Assembly: GCF_000685965.1 (NCBI RefSeq) | Contig: NZ_JMLE01000025.1 | Span: 1 to 60,969, forward strand | Length of the DNA stretch: 60,969 bases | From: Arthrobacter sp. UNC362MFTsu5.1 | GTDB taxonomy: Bacteria > Actinomycetota > Actinomycetes > Actinomycetales > Micrococcaceae | Direction of reading: 5' to 3' | In this document: positions 40,535 to 49,707 of the stretch, one piece after another | Numbering within the stretch: the stretch's first letter is position 1 | Layout: each line of letters starts with the position of its first letter | The notes under the pieces: generated by a model | Told to the model about the DNA's origin: nothing | What the model saw: only the letters and a program-made list of their open reading frames with translations | The model's database searches: none | Translations under genes and position numbers: made by a program

Positions 40535-41128
40535 CTAGTTCGCGGGCTCGGCCGGAAGCGCCCGCAGGGCCTCCGTTGCGGCGTTCCGGCCGGCTTCTGC
40601 ATTCTCCCGCCGCGAAATTTCCACCCCGATCGCGTCATACTGCGCCAGCAGCTCAGTTCCGGCAATGGCAGCGGGATCGTCCAGCAACCCGAAGACCGAG
40701 TCGCTGGCAGCCAGGAGTTCGTCGTCGGAGTACTGGGCCAACGGTCCGCAACCGGAGGGGTCGATGGAGGCGGCGAATTCACCGGTGATTTCAACAGTCT
40801 TCACACCGGGTCCGGCATCAGGGCCGATGCTGTCCAGCCTGGGCATGAATTCGAGTGAAACGCCGGAACCCGCTGCAGGACCGCCGTCGGAGGTGCCGCC
40901 GTCGACCGCGTTGAGGTCGTTGCGGAGCCCCACCAAAGCGGGCGATTCCACGAACGCGGCCTGGGAGAGATCCACCCGGATGTGGGCAGTGACACCCATC
41001 CGGCGGATACGGCGGATGACGTGCACCAAGGCGGGTCGGGATTCCTGGTTGAGGCTGCCCCGGACATCGATCCGAACAACGTCGGCGGCGACGTCCAGCT
41101 TAACGAGGGCGTGAAGTTTGCGGTCCAT
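40535..41128 (-). CDS. STAS-like domain protein
   Basis: 197 residues. The N-terminal half (VKLDVAADVVRIDVRGSLNQ, AHIRVDLSQAAFVESPALVGLRND) follows the STAS fold seen in anti-sigma-factor antagonists, though the phosphorylatable serine region is unclear. The C-terminal half is a short helical region (DDELLAASDSVFGLLDD). It lies next to a GAF-ANTAR gene in the same direction, so signalling or regulation is plausible. No kinase is adjacent. Confidence 0.6.
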   Translation of the reverse strand: MDRKLHALVKLDVAADVVRIDVRGSLNQESRPALVHVIRRIRRMGVTAHIRVDLSQAAFVESPALVGLRNDLNAVDGGTSDGGPAAGSGVSLEFMPRLDSIGPDAGPGVKTVEITGEFAASIDPSGCGPLAQYSDDELLAASDSVFGLLDDPAAIAGTELLAQYDAIGVEISRRENAEAGRNAATEALRALPAEPAN

Positions 41129-41250
41129 AGGTACTCCAAAAAAGGGTGTCTATGGCCGACGGCTCAACCTCGGACAGCGTAGCTTCCGCGCGCCGGCAAC
41201 ACAAGCCCCGCAGTGCGGCCCGGGTCAGGCTGTCCCGGGCCTGCCTCCGG

Positions 41251-42027
41251 TCAGCCCACCCGGGACTTGCCCTGCCTGGGCTCCTCGAAGTGGGTCCGGG
41301 TGCCCGCCCCGCCGACGGAATCCACCAGGGACTTGGCGATGTCCCGCAGCTTGACGTTGCTGTTGCTGGACGCGTCCGTCAGGATCTGCACGGCCGCTTC
41401 CTGGCTGCAGCGGTTCTGCGCCATCACGATGCCCACGGCGATGTCGATGGTGGTCCGGGACTCCAGCGTTGCCCGGAGGTTGGTGGCGCTGTCCGTGTGC
41501 AGCGAAAACCTGACGGCCAGGCGCAGCGCCTGCGACACTTCGCGTGTGTACCCCCGGGCGCGCGCCGCCGCCTTCTCATCGAACTTGTGCGGGACATCCG
41601 AGTAGAGGTTCAGGGCGGCCTTCGCATCGCCCTGGAGGTGGAACGGGAGGGACAACACCGAACGCAGTCCGTGCGAGGCAACGGCGTCGGCGTAGTCCGG
41701 GCCCCAGCGGTCCTCTTCGAAAAGGTCCGGGACGTGGACCTCCCGCTCCTCCTCGGCAGCCGTCAGGCAGGGCCCCTGCGAGAGCGAATACTGGATCTCG
41801 TCCACCTCACGCGCCGAATCGCTGCTCCAGCCGATGGTGGCCGCCTTGCGATCCCGGAGCAGCGTGATGCCGCAGAGGGCGTCGTCACCGTCGCCCGCCA
41901 TCTGGTGCGCGGAAAAGCGCGCCAGTTCGTTGAGGAATTCCTCGAAGTCGGCACTCTCCAGGATGAGGTTCTGGATCTGTTCGACGGTGTTGGGAACTGG
42001 GTTCGGTGCTGGGTTGGACGGGAGCAT
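41251..42027 (-). CDS. GAF and ANTAR domain protein
   Basis: 258 residues. GAF domain about 15-170 (LCGITLLRDRKAATIGWSSD, LSQGPCLTAAEEE, LRSVLSLPFHLQGDAKAALNLYS) and a C-terminal ANTAR RNA-binding domain (LRATLESRTTIDIAVGIVMA, CSQEAAVQILTDASSNSNVKL). ANTAR proteins bind dual-hexaloop RNA and act as antiterminators. No histidine kinase is adjacent, so signal input is presumably through GAF. Start ATG 42027. Confidence 0.92.
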   Translation of the reverse strand: MLPSNPAPNPVPNTVEQIQNLILESADFEEFLNELARFSAHQMAGDGDDALCGITLLRDRKAATIGWSSDSAREVDEIQYSLSQGPCLTAAEEEREVHVPDLFEEDRWGPDYADAVASHGLRSVLSLPFHLQGDAKAALNLYSDVPHKFDEKAAARARGYTREVSQALRLAVRFSLHTDSATNLRATLESRTTIDIAVGIVMAQNRCSQEAAVQILTDASSNSNVKLRDIAKSLVDSVGGAGTRTHFEEPRQGKSRVG

Positions 42028-42174
42028 GGCGCGGTCTCTCCAGGTGCGTGACTTGAATTTGAGCTACGCAAATTGTAGGGTCCCGCCTCTAGGCCATTCA
42101 AGCGGGGTTAGCTCCCGGCTGAATCATGCAGCTGAAACGCGCTGCTGCAGAGCGCGCTGCCGCCGGCCCGCACG

Positions 42175-42759
42175 CTAGCTCAGGCCGAGCTCATCCTTGC
42201 CGAACGCGAACAGGTAGGGAACGCCGGTCTCCGCTTCAATTTTTTCCTTGGCGCCGGTGTCGCGGTCCACAATCACGGCGACGGCCACAACGTTGCCGCC
42301 GGCCTTGCGGACACCCTCGACGGCGGTCAGTGCGGATCCGCCGGTGGTGGACGTGTCCTCGAGCACCAGGACCTTGCGGCCCTCGACGGAGGGTCCTTCC
42401 ACTTGGCGGCCCATGCCGTAGGACTTCTGGGCCTTGCGGACAACAAACGCGTCCACGGTGCGGCCGGCATCCACGGCGGCATGCATCACAGCGGTGCCCA
42501 CCGGATCGGCGCCCATGGTGAGGCCGCCGGCGCACTCAAAGTCGATGCCGGCGTCGTCGATCAGCGAGAGCATGACCTGGCCCACCAGCTTGGACGCCTC
42601 GTGGTGCAAAGTGATGCGTCGGAGGTCGATGTAGTAGTCAGCCTCGGCCCCGCTGGACAGGATCACCTTGCCGCGGACAACGGCGAGTTCCTTGATGAGT
42701 TCAAGCAGGCGGGCACGGGCGGCAGCAGCGTCAGCTGCACGGGGGCTGGTGGCAGTCAT
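42175..42759 (-). CDS. pyrE: Orotate phosphoribosyltransferase
   Basis: 194 residues. Sixth step of UMP synthesis, joining orotate to PRPP. The PRPP motif VLVLEDTSTTGGSALTAVEG, the N-terminal GKVILSSGAEADYYIDLR and the catalytic-loop RKAQKSYGMGRQVEG are all present. Single gene in this region; the other pyr genes are not nearby. Confidence 0.96.
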   Translation of the reverse strand: MTATSPRAADAAAARARLLELIKELAVVRGKVILSSGAEADYYIDLRRITLHHEASKLVGQVMLSLIDDAGIDFECAGGLTMGADPVGTAVMHAAVDAGRTVDAFVVRKAQKSYGMGRQVEGPSVEGRKVLVLEDTSTTGGSALTAVEGVRKAGGNVVAVAVIVDRDTGAKEKIEAETGVPYLFAFGKDELGLS

Positions 42760-42808
42760 GGGGTCCAGTTTAGTGGCTCCGCGGTTTGTGACGGCGCGTC
42801 CTGCCCCG

Positions 42809-42844
42809 GCAGGAGAACAGGCAGGAGAACAGGCAGGAGAGCGG
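42809..42844. repeat. 12-bp tandem repeat upstream of the AMP-ligase/dehydrogenase operon
   Basis: GCAGGAGAACAG at 42809-42820 and 42821-42832, with a third copy GCAGGAGAGCGG at 42833-42844. It lies about 65 bases before the ligase start and might affect its promoter region. Confidence 0.85.
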
Positions 42845-42909
42845 GCCGGGGGCGTCCCACGGGACTTTCTACTCTATCCAGTTCTCCCGGCGAGGAGTCC
42901 GATTGAACC

Positions 42910-44729
<1,820 letters not shown>

Positions 44730-44733
<4 letters not shown>

Positions 44734-45731
44734 GCGGCACAGCAGCGCGGGGATCCGGAAGCTCGGACTCCGACCATACACGCCACCTGCTCCATCAGAT
44801 GCTGCGGGTGCGGCGGCTCGAAGAGCAGTGTGTGGAGCTCTACAGTGCCGCGAAAATCCGCGGGTTCCTGCACGTCTACATCGGCGAGGAAGCGGTCGCC
44901 GCGGGGGTGATGAGTACCCTGGCTCCGGACGACGCCGTGGTGGCAACGTACCGGGAACACGGCCATGCGCTGCTGCGCGGCGTGTCCGCGGGCGCCATCC
45001 TGGCCGAAATGTACGGCTATGTTGAAGGCTGCTGCCGGGGCCGCGGCGGCTCCATGCACCTGTTCGACGCCGCCACCCGCTTCTACGGAGGCAACGCGAT
45101 CGTGGCGGGCGGACTGCCGCTGGCCGTTGGCCTGGCGCTCGCGGACAAGATGTCCGGCCGTTCCCGGGTGACCGCCTGTTTCTTCGGCGAAGGCGCCGTT
45201 GCCGAAGGGGAATTCCACGAGAGCCTGAATCTCGCCGCGCTCTGGCAGCTGCCGGTCCTGTTCTGCTGCGAGAACAACCTGTATGCCATGGGCACGGCCC
45301 TGGCCCGCTCCGAATCGCAGACCGATATTGCCCTCAAGGCGGCCAGCTACGAAATCGCCTCGTGGTCCGCGGACGGGATGGATGTGCTCGCCGTCGAAGA
45401 GGCTGCTCGCCGCGCCGTGGACGCCGTCCGGTCCGGCGGCGGACCGCACTTCCTCGAGCTCCGGACCTATCGGTTCAGGGCCCACTCCATGTTCGATCCC
45501 GAACGGTACCGGGAAAAAACGGAGGTCTCCCGCTGGATGGAACGCGATCCGATCAACACGCTGCGGAAAGCGCTGGAAGACGCCGGCCAGCTGACGGAGA
45601 AGGACTGGAAGAAAATCCAGCAGGACGTGGACGCGGAGGTGAAGGCCGCCGTCGAGTTTGCCGAAGCCGGCACGCTGGAGCCGGTGGAGGAACTGACCCG
45701 GTTCGTGTACAGCGAACGGCGCCCGCAATGA
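44730..45731 (+). CDS. Thiamine-diphosphate-dependent 2-oxo acid/acetoin dehydrogenase E1 alpha subunit
   Basis: 333 residues. The ThDP motif is GEGAVAEG at 153-160 followed by ENN at 181-183, as in E1 alpha of PDH, BCDH and acetoin dehydrogenases. EEQCVELYSAAKIRGFLH and RGRGGSMHLFD also match. Length fits the acetoin/PDH alpha type. GTG 44730 overlaps the ligase stop. With the beta subunit it decarboxylates a 2-oxo acid or cleaves acetoin and passes the acyl group to E2. Confidence 0.9.
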
Positions 45732-46708
45732 AGACCACCTACCGCGAAGCCATGCGGGCAGCCATCCGGGACGCCCTCCAGCGCGACGAGCGGGTGTTCC
45801 TCATGGGCGAGGATGTTGGCGCGTACGGCGGATGCTTCGCCGTGAGCCTTGGCCTGTTCGAGGAGTTCGGCCCGGAGCGGATCCGGGACACGCCGTTGTC
45901 CGAATCCGGCTTTGTGGGCGCCGGCATCGGGGCCGCCCTGGGCGGGATGCGGCCCATTGTGGAGATCATGACCGTCAATTTCAGCCTGCTGGCTCTGGAC
46001 CAGCTGGTCAACAACGCCGCTACCCTGCTGCACATGTCCGGCGGGCAGTTCAACGTGCCGCTGGTCATCCGGATGACCACGGGCGCCGGGCGCCAGCTGG
46101 GAGCCCAGCATTCGCACAGCCTGGAGGGGTGGTACGCCCACATCCCGGGGCTGCGGATCCTCACCCCCGCAACCCTCGAGGACGCCCGCGGGATGCTGTG
46201 GACGGCGCTGGAAGACCCGGATCCGGTGCTGATCTTCGAGCACGGAACCCTGTATAACGTGGCCGGGGACCTCGCTGACGACGCCGGCCCGGTGGATATC
46301 AGCACGGCCGCCGTCCGCCGCCCCGGCAAGGACATTTCGCTCATCACCTACGGCGGAACGCTGCCGGCAGTGCTCGACGCCGCCACGCAGTTGGCAGCCG
46401 AGGGAATCGACGCTGAGGTGCTGGATTTGCGCGTGCTGCGCCCGCTCGACGACGCCGCCGTCCTGGGGAGTGTGGCCCGGACCCACCGCGCCGTGGTGGT
46501 GGACGAAGGCTGGCGGAGCGGCAGCATCTCCGCAGAGCTGTCCGCCCGGATCACCGAGAACGCCTTCTTCGACCTGGACGCACCGGTGGGCCGCGTCTGC
46601 AGCGCCGAAGTGCCGTTGCCCTACGCCAAACACCTGGAGCTGGCTGCACTGCCCACGGCGGAACGCATCGCCGCCGCGGCCCGCGAGGCGGTCGGCGCGC
46701 GTGGGTGA
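45728..46708 (+). CDS. 2-oxo acid/acetoin dehydrogenase E1 beta subunit
   Basis: 326 residues from ATG 45728 (ATGA overlap with E1 alpha stop). N-terminal TYREAMRAAIRDALQRDERVFLMGEDVG is the classic opening; IRDTPLSESGFVGAGIGAAL, SHSLEGWYAHIPGLRILTPA and the C-terminal RAVVVDEGWRSGSISAE follow. Pairs with E1 alpha to form the ThDP site at the interface. Confidence 0.93.
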   Translation: MKTTYREAMRAAIRDALQRDERVFLMGEDVGAYGGCFAVSLGLFEEFGPERIRDTPLSESGFVGAGIGAALGGMRPIVEIMTVNFSLLALDQLVNNAATLLHMSGGQFNVPLVIRMTTGAGRQLGAQHSHSLEGWYAHIPGLRILTPATLEDARGMLWTALEDPDPVLIFEHGTLYNVAGDLADDAGPVDISTAAVRRPGKDISLITYGGTLPAVLDAATQLAAEGIDAEVLDLRVLRPLDDAAVLGSVARTHRAVVVDEGWRSGSISAELSARITENAFFDLDAPVGRVCSAEVPLPYAKHLELAALPTAERIAAAAREAVGARG

Positions 46709-48140
46709 TTTCAGGATGCCGTCCCTGGGCGCGGACATGGAGCACGGCAAGATGGTGGAGTGGCTGATCAAGCCCGGCGACTACGTGCACCGCGGTGATG
46801 TGGTGGCCGTGGTGGACACGGACAAGACCGTCATGGACGTGGAGACCTTCGAAGAGGGCGTGGTGGCCGAGCTCCTGGTGGATGTTGGCACCACTGTTCC
46901 CATCGGCACCCCCTTGGCCCGGATCACCCAGACCCCGGACGACGGCGCCGGCCAGGCAGGAGGGCAGCCGGCGGTCCCGCCGGCACAGGCCGGTCCGGAA
47001 GCAGCCACGGCGCAGGTTCCTCCCCCGGTCCGGCACCTGGCACACCAGCTTGGTGTGGACCCGTCCGGAATCCGCGGCACAGGCAAGCACGGCGCGGTCA
47101 CCCGCGCCGACGTGGAACGCGCGGCGGCCGTGCAGCCGGCGCGGCCGGTTCCTGAAGCCGGGCCGGTGCCAAAAGCCGCGCCGGTTCCTGAAGCTGCCCC
47201 GGCTCCGGCTGCTGGCCCGGCACCCCGCGCGACCCGGGTGCGGTCCTCGCCCCGGGCACGGCGGCTGGCGGACCAGCTCGGCGTCGACATCGGCACGGTG
47301 CCGGGGACGGGCCCGGACGGCGCCGTCACCGAGGCTGACATCCAGCGTGCCGTGCAGGGAGCCGGTGCGCCCGCTTCCGCGGAAGGTACCGCCTCGGCGG
47401 AAACGACGGCAGCGGGAGCGACGGCAGCAGAGGCGCAGCCCGCGGAGGAGGCACCGCCGTCGGACGCGCAGGACCGCTTGTCCAGCCTCCGCAGGTCCAT
47501 CGGCTCGCTTATGACCCGTTCCAAGCAGTCCATCCCGCACTACTACGTCAGCACCACGCTGGACCTCCGCGCCGCCATCGGGTGGATGCAACAGGTCAAC
47601 GAACAGCGTCCGGTGGCCTCGCGGCTGGTTCCGTCCGCCCTGCTGTTGAAGGCGACAGCCGTGGCCGCGCGCGAGATCCCGGAAGTCAACGGCTTTTTCA
47701 CGGACGGGGTGTTCCGGCCGAGCAGCACCGTGCACCTCGGGGTGGCCGTGGCCCTGCGGCACGGAGGCCTGGTGGCGCCTGCCATCCACGATGCCGACAC
47801 CCTGGCCGTGGACGTGCTGATGCAGAAGCTCCGGGACCTGGTGGGCAGGGCCCGGGCGGGGCGCCTGCAGCGCGCGGAAATGGCCGATCCCACCATCACG
47901 GTCACGAATCTGGGCGACCTTGGAGTGGAGTCTGTGTACGGCGTCATCTACCCGCCGCAGGTGGCCATGGTGGGCCTGGGCAAGGTGGTGGAGCAGCCCT
48001 GGGCGCAGGACGGCATGCTGGGTGTGCGGCCCGCCGTCACCGCCACACTGTCCGCCGACCACCGGGTGAGCGACGGACTCCGGGGTGCCCGCTTCCTGGC
48101 CCGGATCGACGAACTGCTGCAAAAACCGGAGGAGCTATGA
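46701..48140 (+). CDS. Dihydrolipoyl acyltransferase (E2) with one lipoyl and two E3-binding-type domains
   Basis: 479 residues from GTG 46701, 8 bp inside the E1 beta gene (ATG 46716 is an alternative). Lipoyl domain 1-77 with Lys42 in DTDKTVMDV; two peripheral subunit-binding domains at about 110-141 (VRHLAHQLGVDPSGIRGTGK) and 182-217 (SPRARRLADQLGVDIGTVPG), separated by a Pro/Ala linker; catalytic domain from 260 with SADHRVSDG (His454, Asp458). Two such binding domains in one E2 is unusual. No dihydrolipoamide dehydrogenase gene follows; E3 must come from elsewhere. Confidence 0.93.
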   Translation: MGDFRMPSLGADMEHGKMVEWLIKPGDYVHRGDVVAVVDTDKTVMDVETFEEGVVAELLVDVGTTVPIGTPLARITQTPDDGAGQAGGQPAVPPAQAGPEAATAQVPPPVRHLAHQLGVDPSGIRGTGKHGAVTRADVERAAAVQPARPVPEAGPVPKAAPVPEAAPAPAAGPAPRATRVRSSPRARRLADQLGVDIGTVPGTGPDGAVTEADIQRAVQGAGAPASAEGTASAETTAAGATAAEAQPAEEAPPSDAQDRLSSLRRSIGSLMTRSKQSIPHYYVSTTLDLRAAIGWMQQVNEQRPVASRLVPSALLLKATAVAAREIPEVNGFFTDGVFRPSSTVHLGVAVALRHGGLVAPAIHDADTLAVDVLMQKLRDLVGRARAGRLQRAEMADPTITVTNLGDLGVESVYGVIYPPQVAMVGLGKVVEQPWAQDGMLGVRPAVTATLSADHRVSDGLRGARFLARIDELLQKPEEL

Positions 48141-48379
48141 ATGAGCAGGAGGCGCGGCAGGCCGTGCGCGCGGCCATCAACCAGGTGGCCCCGGACGTGG
48201 AGCTGGACGGCCTCGACGAGGGGTCCAGGCTGCGGCAGGACCTTGAGCTGGATTCGCTGGATTTCCTGAGGCTGGTGGAAACCATCGATGAGGCCACAGG
48301 CGTGGACATCCCTGAACGCGACTACGCCTCCGTGGCCACGGTGAAGGGCCTGATCGACTACGTCGCCTTACGCGGCTGA
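48137..48379 (+). CDS. Acyl carrier protein
   Basis: 80-residue ACP. The phosphopantetheine site is LELDSLDFLRL with Ser40, then DEATGVDIPERDYASVATVK typical of ACPs. ATG 48137 overlaps the E2 stop (ATGA), with CCGGAGGAG upstream at 48127-48135. It ends 12 bp inside the convergent monooxygenase gene. Its presence at the end of an E1-E2 operon suggests the acyl group may be moved to a carrier rather than only to CoA; inference. Confidence 0.93.
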   Translation: MNEQEARQAVRAAINQVAPDVELDGLDEGSRLRQDLELDSLDFLRLVETIDEATGVDIPERDYASVATVKGLIDYVALRG

Positions 48380-49627
48380 GCGCTGGGCCCGGCGGGCAAA
48401 GCCGGGCGCGTGCTCCGGCCTTGGCCCGAAGGCGATGAGCCGCGGCATGAGCCTTGTCAGCGCCGGAACGCGCCTGGCAAGGAACAACACCACTGACGGA
48501 ACCCCGGCCCTCCTTCCGGCGAACAGGGGGACGAAAACCGCCCGGTGCATGATGCGCTGGACGGTCTGGAGCAGAACGGTGGGCATCCGGCGCCGCCGTT
48601 CCACCGCGGCGAGATCATGCACTGTCACCCGCCCCTGCAGCAGGCCCGGGGCCAGCCGCGCGGCCGCGGCCACCGCGTCCTGGATGGCCAGGTTGATGCC
48701 CACCCCGCCTGCCGGGGACATGGCATGGGCGGCGTCGCCAATGCACAACAGCCCGTCCACGTACCAGTGCCGCAGCCGGTCCAGCCGCACATCCAGGAAG
48801 TGAAGGTCATCCAATGAACGGATGGCGTCCACACGGTCCGCCAGGTCCGGCCGCAGCGCGGCGACGCGTTCCCTGAACCGTTCAACTCCCTCGGCACGGA
48901 TCCGGGCATCCGTTCCCTTGGGGCCGAGGTACCCCATCTGGTAGTAGTCGTCGCGGAAGAGCGCAATCATGGCTTCGCGGCCCCGGAAGGCCGGGACGAT
49001 GCCCGCCACGGCGCCTTTTTCCGACGCGTGGCGCGGGAGCTTGAACCACCAGGTGTCGAAGGGAACGGGGTATTCCTTCGGCTGCAGGCCGGCGGAGCGG
49101 CGCAGCACCGAATGCCGCCCGTCCGTGGCCACCACGAGGTCCGCGTGGATCGCCCCCTCGGTACTTGCCTCTTCGCTGCCCCCACGGGTCCGGTAGCGGA
49201 CGCCGGTGACGCGGCCGTCGTCGAACATCAACGATGTGGCTTCATGCCTCATCAGCAGCCGGAACGTGGGTTCCCGCGCGGCCTCGGTGGCCAGGAAGTT
49301 CAGGAAGTCCCATTGCGGCATCATGGCGATGTAGTTGTACGGCGGCTTCAAGGAGGCGAAATCGCCGAGCGTCAGCATCCCGCCGTTGGGGAGGGGAAAG
49401 GCGGCGGCGTTCAACCTGCTCTGCGGGAGCTTCCGGAATTCGTCGCCGAGTCCCAGTTCGTCGATCAGCCTGATGGTGGAGGCGTGCACGGTGTCGCCGC
49501 GGAAATCCCGCAGGAAGTCGCCGTGTTTTTCGAGCACCGTGACTTCCACACCGGCCCGGGCCAGCAACAGGCCCAGCATCATCCCCGCCGGCCCTCCGCC
49601 GGCAACAACGCACGCCGTTTGTTCCAT
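48368..49627 (-). CDS. FAD-dependent monooxygenase (PHBH fold)
   Basis: 419 residues. FAD motifs: CVVAGGGPAGMMLGLLLARA (GxGxxG), DLVVATDGRHSVLRR (DG motif) and LLCIGDAAHAMSPAGGVGIN (GD motif). Typical of flavoprotein hydroxylases acting on aromatic or polyketide substrates. Stop overlaps the end of the ACP gene convergently by 12 bp. Substrate unknown; a link to the neighbouring ACP operon is possible but opposite in direction. Confidence 0.93.
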   Translation of the reverse strand: MEQTACVVAGGGPAGMMLGLLLARAGVEVTVLEKHGDFLRDFRGDTVHASTIRLIDELGLGDEFRKLPQSRLNAAAFPLPNGGMLTLGDFASLKPPYNYIAMMPQWDFLNFLATEAAREPTFRLLMRHEATSLMFDDGRVTGVRYRTRGGSEEASTEGAIHADLVVATDGRHSVLRRSAGLQPKEYPVPFDTWWFKLPRHASEKGAVAGIVPAFRGREAMIALFRDDYYQMGYLGPKGTDARIRAEGVERFRERVAALRPDLADRVDAIRSLDDLHFLDVRLDRLRHWYVDGLLCIGDAAHAMSPAGGVGINLAIQDAVAAAARLAPGLLQGRVTVHDLAAVERRRRMPTVLLQTVQRIMHRAVFVPLFAGRRAGVPSVVLFLARRVPALTRLMPRLIAFGPRPEHAPGFARRAQRSAA

Positions 49628-49652
49628 GCACCCACGCTACGCCGGACACACA

Positions 49653-49687
49653 AAGGCCGCACGCGCAATTGCTGCGCGTGCGGCCTT
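49653..49687. terminator. Terminator after the kinase-GH3 gene
   Basis: AAGGCCGCACGCGCA (49653-49667) pairs with TGCGCGTGCGGCCTT (49673-49687), 5-base loop. It follows the stop at 49708 of the leftward gene and precedes the monooxygenase gene starting at 49627. Confidence 0.85.
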
Positions 49688-49707
49688 GGTGTCCTGCCTG
49701 GACCGGA

